Shown here: positions 37,036 through 44,691 of the stretch, piece by piece
How the letters are laid out: each line of letters begins with the position of its first letter
How positions within the stretch are numbered: position 1 is the stretch's first letter
DNA from: Lachnospiraceae bacterium
Lineage (GTDB): Bacteria > Bacillota > Clostridia > Lachnospirales > Lachnospiraceae
Reading direction: 5' to 3'
Assembly (NCBI GenBank): GCA_017520425.1
Contig: JAFXFO010000022.1
Coordinates: forward strand, 62,001-126,000
Length of the DNA: 64,000 bases
Program-made: the position numbers and the translations under genes
Notes under the pieces: generated by a model
Database searches by the model: none
The model's input: the letters and a program-made list of their open reading frames with translations, nothing else
What the model was told of the DNA's origin: nothing

Positions 37036-37665
37036 ATGTTCAATTATGAAAAAAGATTACAATTCCCTGTAAATATTAAAGAAAATAATGCAAAACTGGC
37101 ACAGGTAATTATTTCACAGTTTGGTGGTCCCGACGGTGAATTGGCAGCTTCCATGCGTTATCTGTCACAGCGTTTTGCAACCCCTTATAAGGAAGTAGCC
37201 GGTCTTTTAACTGACATTGGTACCGAAGAACTTTCCCATCTTGAGATGGTTGGTAGCATCATTTATCAGTTAACCTGCGACTTGCCAATGAGCGAAATCG
37301 AAAAGAATGGTTTTGATAAATATTATGTGGATCACACTTTAGGTCTCTGGCCGCAGGCTGCCGGCGGCGTTCCTTTTAACGCTAACCAGTTCCAGTCTAA
37401 AGGCGATATTATCACCGATTTGTTTGAAGATATGGCTGCGGAACAAAAGGCCCGCACCACCTATGACAATATCTTACGTCTGGTAAAGGATTATCCTGAT
37501 GTTTGTGCACCCATCAAATTCTTACGCGCCCGTGAAATCGTTCATTTCCAGCGTTTCGGAGAAGCTTTGCGTATCACACAGGATCATCTTGATGACCGTA
37601 ATTACTATGCCTTCAATCCGGGCTTTGATACCTCTAACAATAGTCCTGCTTGCGGATGTAAATAA
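37036..37665 (+). CDS. cotJC: Spore coat manganese catalase CotJC
   Basis: A 209-residue ferritin-like dimanganese catalase associated with the spore coat. The metal ligands are visible: E35, E65 and H68 (EELSHLE), the E near 147 (AAEQKARTTYD) and H182 (REIVHFQRF). It ends with a Cys pair (ACGCK). It protects developing spores from peroxide and is the third gene of cotJABC. AAAGGAGC precedes the ATG. The genes imply endospore formation, in agreement with spoIVA. Confidence 0.95.
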   Translation: MFNYEKRLQFPVNIKENNAKLAQVIISQFGGPDGELAASMRYLSQRFATPYKEVAGLLTDIGTEELSHLEMVGSIIYQLTCDLPMSEIEKNGFDKYYVDHTLGLWPQAAGGVPFNANQFQSKGDIITDLFEDMAAEQKARTTYDNILRLVKDYPDVCAPIKFLRAREIVHFQRFGEALRITQDHLDDRNYYAFNPGFDTSNNSPACGCK

Positions 37666-37683
37666 TAATATAGAAGCACAAAA

Positions 37684-37731
37684 AAGCGGATACCCGCGTA
37701 TCCGCTTGGGAGAATTGCTTCGCAATTCTCC
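37684..37731 (+). terminator. Tandem hairpins after cotJC
   Basis: AAGCGGATAC/GTATCCGCTT (37684-37707) is followed at once by GGAGAATTGC/GCAATTCTCC (37709-37731). Both are perfect 10-bp stems but no long T run follows, so efficiency is uncertain. Confidence 0.55.
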
Positions 37732-37771
37732 TTAATCTCCACTACTGTACTCGCGCAATTTCCTATAGTTC

Positions 37772-37803
37772 AAAAAGAACCCCGGCAAAAACTGTCGGGG
37801 TTC
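37772..37803 (-). terminator. Terminator of the nrdD-to-permease operon
   Basis: On the minus strand GGAACCCCG and CGGGGTTC form a stem with an 11-base loop, followed by TTTTT. It lies 14 bases after the permease stop. Confidence 0.85.
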
Positions 37804-37816
37804 CAATCATCAAACA

Positions 37817-39247
37817 TTAAATTGCAAGGAAGAACTTCACAAGGAAAATCAAGGATAAAATGTAAGTTAAAACAGATACATCCTTTGCCTTGCCGGTGAA
37901 TACCTTGATTACAGTATAGGAAATCAAACCTAAACCTATCGCATGTCCGATGGAGCTGGAAATGGGCATCGCAATCAACATAATCGCAACAGGTAAGCAC
38001 TGGTCGATTTCATCAAAATTGATTTTCTTCAAACCGGTAATCATCAATACACCAACATAAATCAGCGCTGCTGAAGTAGCTGCGGGAGGAATAATTGCCG
38101 CAATAGGTGCAATAAACATACAAGCCAGGAATACAATACCGGTGGTCAAAGCAGTTAAACCGGTACGTCCGCCTGCTTCTACTCCGGATGCAGACTCTAC
38201 GAAAGTAGTTACGGTAGATGTACCTGTGCCTGCACCAACTACAGTACCGATAGCATCTGAAAGTAAAGCTTCCTTCATATTGGTCATCTTACCTTCTTCG
38301 TCCAACATACCTGCACGGCTTGCAGTACCTACTAATGTACCGATGGTATCAAACATATCAATGATACAGAAGGATACGATTAATGTAATTACAGTAAACC
38401 AGCCCATCTTCGCAAATCCTGCAAAATTGAACTTAAATAATGTAGTCTCTGCCATATCCTTGAAAGGAGGAACGAAAGATGCACCTTCTAAAGCTGCAAA
38501 AGGATTGGTGTCCAGGAAAATAGCCTGTCCTGCCCAGTAAATCACGCTGGCAACCAACATACCTATAATAACGGATGCCTTAACACCCTTTTGTGCCAAT
38601 GCTACGATTACAAACAAACCAATAAACATGGTTGCAACAGTAAGAACCATGGGACCGTATCCGCTACCCATTACATCACTGGCCTGCTTTGCAGTTAATG
38701 CACCAAAAAAGTCTCTCATCACATAGAACGGACCACCGTTTTCGGAATAAATACCCGCATTGGAACCAAGCCCGATATTCATAAGCATAATACCGATTGC
38801 AGGTGAAATACCAAGACGTACACCTAAAGGAATCGCTTCTACTATTTTTTCACGAACATTGAATATTGAAAGAATAATAAACACAATACCTTCAATTAAA
38901 ATGATACAAAGAGCAGCCTGGAAAGATTCCACATAGCCAAGACCGGTAATCGCCACAATATTGGCTACTACGATTGCAAAAAAGCTGTTCAGACCCATAC
39001 CGGGTGCCATTGCAAATGGCTTATTTGCCAGGAATGCCATGGCAAACATACCTACTGCAGAAGCAATACAGGTCGCCATAAATACACCGTTCCACAGTGC
39101 AGGTGTTCCGCTGGTACCAAAATTGGTCAGCAGGTTCGGATTCAAAGCTATGATATAAGCCATGGTCATGAAGGTTGTCAGACCTGCAATGATTTCTGTC
39201 TTAACCGTAGTTTTGTTGTCCTTGAGTTTGAAGAATTTTTCTAACAT
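37817..39247 (-). CDS. NCS2-family purine permease (adenine/guanine/hypoxanthine, AzgA/PbuG-like)
   Basis: A 476-residue membrane transporter with about 12-14 membrane segments. The N-terminus (TEIIAGLTTFMTMAYIIALNP) and the GGRTGLTALTTG region match the AzgA/PbuG branch, which imports purine bases by proton symport. It lies 25 bases after dut in the nrdD-nrdG-dut operon, so purine uptake may be co-regulated with deoxynucleotide synthesis. No purine riboswitch is present since there is no leader. AAAGGAGG precedes the ATG. Confidence 0.92.
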   Translation of the reverse strand: MLEKFFKLKDNKTTVKTEIIAGLTTFMTMAYIIALNPNLLTNFGTSGTPALWNGVFMATCIASAVGMFAMAFLANKPFAMAPGMGLNSFFAIVVANIVAITGLGYVESFQAALCIILIEGIVFIILSIFNVREKIVEAIPLGVRLGISPAIGIMLMNIGLGSNAGIYSENGGPFYVMRDFFGALTAKQASDVMGSGYGPMVLTVATMFIGLFVIVALAQKGVKASVIIGMLVASVIYWAGQAIFLDTNPFAALEGASFVPPFKDMAETTLFKFNFAGFAKMGWFTVITLIVSFCIIDMFDTIGTLVGTASRAGMLDEEGKMTNMKEALLSDAIGTVVGAGTGTSTVTTFVESASGVEAGGRTGLTALTTGIVFLACMFIAPIAAIIPPAATSAALIYVGVLMITGLKKINFDEIDQCLPVAIMLIAMPISSSIGHAIGLGLISYTVIKVFTGKAKDVSVLTYILSLIFLVKFFLAI

Positions 39248-39272
39248 TGTTTTCCTCCTTTAATTTTTTTCT

Positions 39273-39785
39273 TTATTTCGTGGTGCTGCCAAAGCCACCA
39301 TTACGCACACCCTGAGCATCATCATCCGTGGTGATGCCATATTCCAAAAAGATACCCTGTATAAAGCCCATACCGGCAGATATCTCTACCGTCTTACCTT
39401 CATTCGAATCATTGGTAATCTTGGCCATTATATGACCTTCATTGTCGGAATAAAAATAATCACTGTCGATGATGCCAACCGTATTATTTAGCTGTAATCG
39501 ATACTTAAAACCAAGTCCGCTTCTGGGATAAAGCTTTAATACCCAATCCTCTTCCATCTCCGCACGAATACCGGTAGGCACCTTTACGGTAGAACCGGGT
39601 TCCATGGAAAATGCAAAGGGTGAAAAGAAATCATAACCTGCACTTCCCTTGGTTGCCCTTTTAGGCAATTCTATACTTTCGTAAATATCTTTAATATCCG
39701 CTTCCGAATACTCCGGAAACTCATCCTTCACAGCACTCATAAACTGTTCCAGACTTACTTTATGAAACTTCGCAATTCTTCTCAT
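39273..39785 (-). CDS. dut: Deoxyuridine triphosphatase (dUTPase)
   Basis: Hydrolyses dUTP to dUMP and pyrophosphate, keeping uracil out of DNA. The start at 39785 fits AAGAGG upstream; the longer in-frame version would overlap nrdG. The 170 residues have the dUTPase motifs GSAGYDFFS (I), PRSGLGFK (II), GIIDSDYFY (III) and the C-terminal RNGGFGSTTK (V). The motif III loop is extended relative to the usual DSDYRGEI. An N-terminal 45-residue extension (KFHKVSLEQFMSAVKDEF) is unusual. It lies 20 bases after nrdG. Confidence 0.93.
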   Translation of the reverse strand: MRRIAKFHKVSLEQFMSAVKDEFPEYSEADIKDIYESIELPKRATKGSAGYDFFSPFAFSMEPGSTVKVPTGIRAEMEEDWVLKLYPRSGLGFKYRLQLNNTVGIIDSDYFYSDNEGHIMAKITNDSNEGKTVEISAGMGFIQGIFLEYGITTDDDAQGVRNGGFGSTTK

Positions 39786-39805
39786 TATGTGTAACCTCTT
39801 ATCTT

Positions 39806-40321
39806 TTAAGCATAATCTCTGCAATGCAGTACAGGTACGGAAGGATCTGTATTCTCCGGTGACAATGTTTTTCTAACATCAATAACTCTTTGATTTTTAC
39901 TTCCCTTCCAAAGCAGTGTCACATCTCTCTCTTCAATATGGAATTCACCATCTACTACCACATCCACATACTGCATCATGGGATAATACATGATGTTTTC
40001 CCAAGAATCGCCGGTATACATCCAAATGGTCTTATTGGGATATTTCTCTTTAATCTCTGCCATCAGTCCGCGTACTGCCAGACGATTGGCCGGATGAAGG
40101 GGATCTCCGCCGGAAAAAGTAATTCCGGAAATATAGTCCTTGTCCAGTTGGTCAAACAACTCCTGTTTCGCCGCTTCGTCAAAAGGAAGTCCTCCGTCCG
40201 GGTCCCATGTAATAGGATTCTGACATTCTTTACAGCAATGGGTACAGCCCGCCACCCAAAGAACCACACGCAGACCGTCTCCGTTTAACATATCGTCCTT
40301 TGTAATATTATGATAACGCAT
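39806..40321 (-). CDS. nrdG: Anaerobic ribonucleotide reductase-activating protein (radical SAM)
   Basis: Generates the glycyl radical on NrdD using S-adenosylmethionine and a 4Fe-4S cluster. The 171-residue protein has the cluster motif in GCTHCCKECQNP (Cys26, Cys30, Cys33) and the SAM-binding FSGGDPL. It directly follows nrdD with a one-base TAATG overlap, so synthesis of the pair is coupled. Confidence 0.96.
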   Translation of the reverse strand: MRYHNITKDDMLNGDGLRVVLWVAGCTHCCKECQNPITWDPDGGLPFDEAAKQELFDQLDKDYISGITFSGGDPLHPANRLAVRGLMAEIKEKYPNKTIWMYTGDSWENIMYYPMMQYVDVVVDGEFHIEERDVTLLWKGSKNQRVIDVRKTLSPENTDPSVPVLHCRDYA

Positions 40322-42501
40322 TACATGCTCTTCCTTTCTGCTATCTCTGCCATCTTGGCATCGTTTAATCTGGTATCTCCGTGTACTCTGGAGTAGGAAA
40401 GATAACCATTCATGCGGTCAATCTTGGTCAGGTTCTTGCTGCCGCATTTTGGACAGACATCCATTTCCAATTCTTGATGTCCGCAGTCATCACAATAAGC
40501 CAGTGACAGATTCACACCTTCATAGAAGCCCATATCCATGGCTCTGCGAATCAACGTCTTAACTGCTTCTATATTGTAATCAATAGGATATTTTACATAC
40601 TGAATCTTGCCGCCATTGCTTAAATTCCAAAAACGTTCCTCCAGATTCTGCTTTTCAATCGGTGTAATGGTTTCGGAAACATGACAATGGAAGCTGTTGC
40701 TTACGTACTCTCTGTCAGAAACGCCTTCAATAATACCGTACTTCTGACGGAATTGCTTCACTTGTAAGCCGCAAAGATTTTCTGCGGGAGTACCGTAAAT
40801 CGCATACAGATTGCCGTCTTCTTCTTTAAATTCAGCCACCTTAGCATTGATATGCTCCAGTACTTCCACAGCGAACTGTCCGTCCTCTACCAATGACTTG
40901 CCATTATACAATTCCTGTAATTCGTTTAATGCTGTGATACCGAAGCTGGCTGTAGCCGCCTTCAGCAAGGGCTTAATCTTGTCCGTAAGCTTCAAATTAC
41001 CACCAAGGAAACCACCCTCGCAATAAGCCAAAGGATTGGTGGAAGCACGCATTTCACCTAAATATGCATAGGTTCTGATATGCAACTGACGGATCAAGTT
41101 CAAATAATAATCTAAAGTCTCATAAAAGTCCGTACCCTCTTTTCTGGATTTTGCCAAAATCATGGGTAAATGCAGGGAAACCGCACCAATATTGAAACGT
41201 CCCACAAAAATCGGACTGTCTTTTTCGTCTGCCGGATGCATACCTCCTCTGCGATACCAGGGAGATAAGAACGCACGACAACCCATAGGAGAAATGATTT
41301 CTCCGTACTGCTTATAAATACTTGCCACATAGCCCTTGCCTGTAAGACTCAGCCAGTCAGGATACATGGTCTTTGCGGAACACTGTACACCGGCCTCAAA
41401 TACATCCTCCAGAGGCTTGCCGGGGCCGTGTAAATTCTCATCATACAAGAATACAATCTTAGGGAAAAGAACGGGCTTTTTACATTCTTTTTTGCCCTGT
41501 CCTCTTCTTCTCACATTCAACATGGAAATAGTGGCCTGCTTTGCAAAACGTCCGGTACCGGTACCTGCTGTCACCGTAATAAAAGGATAATCTCCACGGC
41601 TGCTGGCTACGGTATTAAACTTATATTCCCACCCCTGGAAGCCCTGTTCAAACTCTCTTACCACATCTGCATAGCCTTCTGCTTCCGCAGTATCCTTATC
41701 AATACCAAGGCGCAGATATTTTTCCACATTACGCTTGTAGGATTTTTCTGCATAAGGCTCCAAAATCAAATCCACGCTGGGTACGGTAAAACCGCCGTAC
41801 TGCTGGCTTGCCGCACTGAGTACGATATCACCGATAACGTCAAAAGCCACATCCAGAGATTTGGGCTCATTGTACCAGATATTACCCATTTCAAAGCCGC
41901 CGGACAATACATTTTTTACATCAAAAAGACAACAGTTCATGGTATCACGGCGGGCAGACATATCATGCACATAAATATATCCGTCTCTGCATGCCTGTAT
42001 TTCTTCCGTAGTCATAAAGAACTTCTGATACAATTCCTTATTGAACTGATTAAATATCAAACTTCTCTTGGTAGATACCAATGCGGAGTCTGTATTTGCA
42101 TTTTCTTTATCACCTATGTACATAATAGATTGGCTCTTCAGATATACATCATCCAGCATACGTACAAAGTCTTGCTTATAGTTTCTGTAATCACGATAGC
42201 TCTTTGCCACCACAGGCTTTACCTGTTCCAAAGCACTTTCAACAATATTGTGCATAATTGGAATGGGAATCTGCTGCTTATTTAATTCATTTACCTTGTC
42301 CACAACATACTGACAAATCTGTTTCTTCTCCTCGTCAGTAAATTCCGTTAACGCTCTATAGGCACTCTTTCCTACTGCACTGATTACTTTCTGAACATTA
42401 AAAGCCTCTTTGCTTCCGTCCTTTTTAATCACATATACCTTTTTTTCAGGTACAAAGATTGCACTGTAATCAATACATTCCGCGCTTCCCGTATTACTCA
42501 T
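40321..42501 (-). CDS. nrdD: Anaerobic ribonucleoside-triphosphate reductase
   Basis: Class III oxygen-sensitive reductase making deoxynucleotides from NTPs. The 726 residues start with an ATP-cone regulatory domain (about 18-110) and carry a C-terminal zinc site (CDDCGHQELEMDVCPKCGSKN, 660s-680s). The glycyl-radical Gly699 lies in RMNGYLS. The N-terminal 17 residues precede the ATP cone. It is the first gene of nrdD-nrdG-dut-permease and is the only ribonucleotide reductase in the window. The promoter upstream has an NrdR-like box, consistent with repression when dATP is high. Confidence 0.97.
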   Translation of the reverse strand: MSNTGSAECIDYSAIFVPEKKVYVIKKDGSKEAFNVQKVISAVGKSAYRALTEFTDEEKKQICQYVVDKVNELNKQQIPIPIMHNIVESALEQVKPVVAKSYRDYRNYKQDFVRMLDDVYLKSQSIMYIGDKENANTDSALVSTKRSLIFNQFNKELYQKFFMTTEEIQACRDGYIYVHDMSARRDTMNCCLFDVKNVLSGGFEMGNIWYNEPKSLDVAFDVIGDIVLSAASQQYGGFTVPSVDLILEPYAEKSYKRNVEKYLRLGIDKDTAEAEGYADVVREFEQGFQGWEYKFNTVASSRGDYPFITVTAGTGTGRFAKQATISMLNVRRRGQGKKECKKPVLFPKIVFLYDENLHGPGKPLEDVFEAGVQCSAKTMYPDWLSLTGKGYVASIYKQYGEIISPMGCRAFLSPWYRRGGMHPADEKDSPIFVGRFNIGAVSLHLPMILAKSRKEGTDFYETLDYYLNLIRQLHIRTYAYLGEMRASTNPLAYCEGGFLGGNLKLTDKIKPLLKAATASFGITALNELQELYNGKSLVEDGQFAVEVLEHINAKVAEFKEEDGNLYAIYGTPAENLCGLQVKQFRQKYGIIEGVSDREYVSNSFHCHVSETITPIEKQNLEERFWNLSNGGKIQYVKYPIDYNIEAVKTLIRRAMDMGFYEGVNLSLAYCDDCGHQELEMDVCPKCGSKNLTKIDRMNGYLSYSRVHGDTRLNDAKMAEIAERKSM

Positions 42502-42528
42502 ACTCCATTCCTTCTTTCGTCATTCTTT

Positions 42529-42545
42529 ATACTATATATAGTGTG
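42529..42545 (-). promoter_or_regulatory. NrdR-like operator box
   Basis: Minus-strand ACACTATATATAGTA is a near-match to the NrdR palindrome ACACWATATATWGTGT. It sits between the promoter and the nrdD start. The usual second box about 30 bases away was not found. Confidence 0.55.
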
Positions 42546-42584
42546 CACTCATCAGCACAACTTCAACATTTTGTATGCTCTTTT

Positions 42585-42613
42585 AGTATAAAAAACCACG
42601 GGCGAAAAGTCAA
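42585..42613 (-). promoter_or_regulatory. nrdD operon promoter
   Basis: Minus-strand TTGACT (42608-42613) and TATACT (42585-42590) with a 17-base spacer. It lies 84 bases upstream of nrdD, leaving room for the operator. Confidence 0.75.
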
Positions 42614-42677
42614 CGGTTAATAAATTAACAAGCAAGAAACGTCAATAAGTACAAATTTTACCAAGTTTTTTTGTCAC

Positions 42678-43655
42678 TTATTCCTCTAAAAGATTCTGCA
42701 ACCAAGTTTTATATTCACAGGTCACTTCATCCGGTCCTTCTATACGAAGTTCCTTCCCCACACCGGCCACCCAGGCATAAAACTGGGGACTGACCATAAC
42801 CTTCACACGGGCACGCAGGCCATTCTTTACGGGACGGATACTGACGTCCTTTCCAAATCTGTCAATAATCACTCCAATCAATCTTTCCGTAAAGGTTAAT
42901 ATAACATCCTCTTCTTTGGCACCATACATGCCGAAGGCTTTATTTACATAATCGGCAGGATTTAGCTTTTCATAGATAGCATGCCCTATCCGCTTCTCCT
43001 CCAACACTTCCACATCCTTTAATTTGTCCACACGATAGTGACGTAAGGATTGACTGTTATGGTCATAAGCAACCAAATAGTATTTTTCTTCCTGCCACAT
43101 TAATATCCAGGGACTGACCAGATATTTTTCTTCTCTTCTGGGCACCAATTCCTTCTTGGCATTCCACTCCAAATACACAAACTCTATTTGCTTATTCTCT
43201 ACAATCGCCTTTTGAATGGCATCTACCTGATAATAAATACTTTCATTATCCGTTTTTACCCTTCCTGCCACATAAACCTGTCTGTGAAGTTCCTTGGCAT
43301 CATGCTTATTGACCAGCTTCTCCAGCTTGCCGATCAGCTCTCTTGATTTCCTCTCAGTCACAAATCTGGAGGACTGTACCGCATCCACCAAAAGTTTTAA
43401 CTCTACCAGTTCAAAATCACGACTACCCAGATAATATCCGCCACCGTTACGATTTTCCTTTTTGATAATGTCATATCCGTAATCCTGCAATCTGGCAATA
43501 TCATCATAAATACTCTTTCGTTCCGCTTCCACATCATAAAGTGCCAGTTTCTCAATCAATTCCCTAGTAGTTATCGGATGATTCTCATCCGTATACTCTT
43601 CCAATATCCTTATGATATATAGCATTTTCAGCTTTTGTCCCGAATTCTTCGCCAT
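42678..43655 (-). CDS. HTH plus WYL-domain transcriptional regulator
   Basis: A 325-residue regulator with an N-terminal winged HTH (about 5-75; ITTRELIEKLALYDVEAERK) and a central WYL ligand-binding domain. The latter is recognised by its family pattern at about 150-220, with REEKYLVSPWILMWQEEKYYLVAYD and HYRVDKLKDV. Such regulators often sense nucleic acid or nucleotide-like ligands, but the target here is unknown. It lies 10 bases after the HAD nucleotidase gene, so the two are co-transcribed. Confidence 0.9.
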   Translation of the reverse strand: MAKNSGQKLKMLYIIRILEEYTDENHPITTRELIEKLALYDVEAERKSIYDDIARLQDYGYDIIKKENRNGGGYYLGSRDFELVELKLLVDAVQSSRFVTERKSRELIGKLEKLVNKHDAKELHRQVYVAGRVKTDNESIYYQVDAIQKAIVENKQIEFVYLEWNAKKELVPRREEKYLVSPWILMWQEEKYYLVAYDHNSQSLRHYRVDKLKDVEVLEEKRIGHAIYEKLNPADYVNKAFGMYGAKEEDVILTFTERLIGVIIDRFGKDVSIRPVKNGLRARVKVMVSPQFYAWVAGVGKELRIEGPDEVTCEYKTWLQNLLEE

Positions 43656-43665
43656 ATCCCGCTCC

Positions 43666-44367
43666 TTATTTGAACATACCTAATACTTCATATATTTCAC
43701 ACAAATCACGTATCACATAATCTACCTGATAACCATTCTCCAAAGGCTTGTTCTTCGGATTATACCAGCAAGTCTTGATTCCTACGCTGTTACCACCCTT
43801 TATATCGCTGGTCAGGGAATCTCCCACAATCAGAATCTTATCCTTATCCTTCTCCTCGATATGTGCCAGGCAATACTCAAAGAATCCTTTATCAGGCTTA
43901 TTAAAGCCGATTTCATCCGATATATACAAGTCCTTCATCACATCCTTGAAACCGGACAATCCCAGCTTGCTATGTTGTGTTTTGGCCACACCGTTGGTTA
44001 CCACATATTGCTTATATTTTGTCTGTAAGGATTTGCATATGGTCAATGAATCATCCAGATAAGAATAAATAGTACCCAGGTTCTCCTGGAATTCCTCCTT
44101 AAACTTCAAATAATCGATATGCTCCAAATGAAACTCTGTCAGCAAATCCTGAAATCTTCCCACCAACAGCTGTGCCCTGGTTACTTCTCCCCTTTCTAAG
44201 CGCTTCCAGTATATATCGTTTATTTCCGCATAACGGTCTATCATTGCTTCAGAATCCGTTATACCCACTGTTTGAAAACATTGCTTCAAAGAATTCCTCA
44301 TGGAATAATCAAAATCCAGCAAGGTATTGTCCACATCCCATAAAATAGTTGTAAATCTTTGGCTCAT
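43666..44367 (-). CDS. HAD-superfamily hydrolase, YjjG-like pyrimidine nucleotidase
   Basis: A 233-residue HAD phosphatase with motif I DVDNTLLDFD, in which the first Asp is the nucleophile. Motif III Lys is in GFNKPDKGFFEY and motif IV is VGDSLTSDIKGG. The DVDNTLLDFD variant and length match the YjjG family, which removes phosphate from noncanonical pyrimidine nucleotides; specificity is inferred. It sits just upstream of the WYL regulator gene, transcribed with it. AGGAG lies 8 bases before the ATG. Confidence 0.85.
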   Translation of the reverse strand: MSQRFTTILWDVDNTLLDFDYSMRNSLKQCFQTVGITDSEAMIDRYAEINDIYWKRLERGEVTRAQLLVGRFQDLLTEFHLEHIDYLKFKEEFQENLGTIYSYLDDSLTICKSLQTKYKQYVVTNGVAKTQHSKLGLSGFKDVMKDLYISDEIGFNKPDKGFFEYCLAHIEEKDKDKILIVGDSLTSDIKGGNSVGIKTCWYNPKNKPLENGYQVDYVIRDLCEIYEVLGMFK

Positions 44368-44400
44368 AGCCTCTTCTCCTTTTACTAATCCCGAAAATAC

Positions 44401-44436
44401 AAAAGGCTGATGTACCTACATACAACAGCCCTTTTC
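44401..44436 (-). terminator. Terminator after the small membrane protein gene
   Basis: On the minus strand AAAAGGGCTG and CAGCCTTTT form an imperfect stem enclosing ATGT/ACAT, followed by TTTTGTATTTT. Confidence 0.7.
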
Positions 44437-44437
44437 T

Positions 44438-44587
44438 TTATTCCGCAGTTTCTGTTTCTGCAACAGCCGCTTTGGCATTCTTTCTCTTTCGCAAGAACAA
44501 TCCCAGTGAAAATCCAAGTGCTGCTACTGCTAAAATCACCAACATCAAAACGATATATGATAAAAACGTATTAATAAATGCAACCAT
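44438..44587 (-). CDS. Small single-pass membrane protein (49 aa), unknown
   Basis: Open frame of 49 codons with ATG at 44587 and TAA at 44438, preceded by a GGAAGG ribosome site. The product (MVAFINTFLSYIVLMLVILA...) has one hydrophobic segment (about 9-32), a basic stop-transfer RKRKN and a short acidic tail (AETETAE). The short length and lack of homology I can recall make this a hypothetical gene, but the ribosome site, membrane-protein layout and following terminator support it. It stands between the MutS-like gene and the HAD gene. Confidence 0.65.
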   Translation of the reverse strand: MVAFINTFLSYIVLMLVILAVAALGFSLGLFLRKRKNAKAAVAETETAE

Positions 44588-44691
44588 GTCTATTCCATTC
44601 CTTCCAACTATTATCTATCATGAACTCTCGTCCGCTAATCATTATACCAACGAATTACAACTTTCGTCAAGGGTATTTCCCTAATACTTAG

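Noticed and set aside
39248-39272. Purine riboswitch before the purine permease
   Set aside because: Only 25 bases separate dut from the permease gene, too short for an aptamer.
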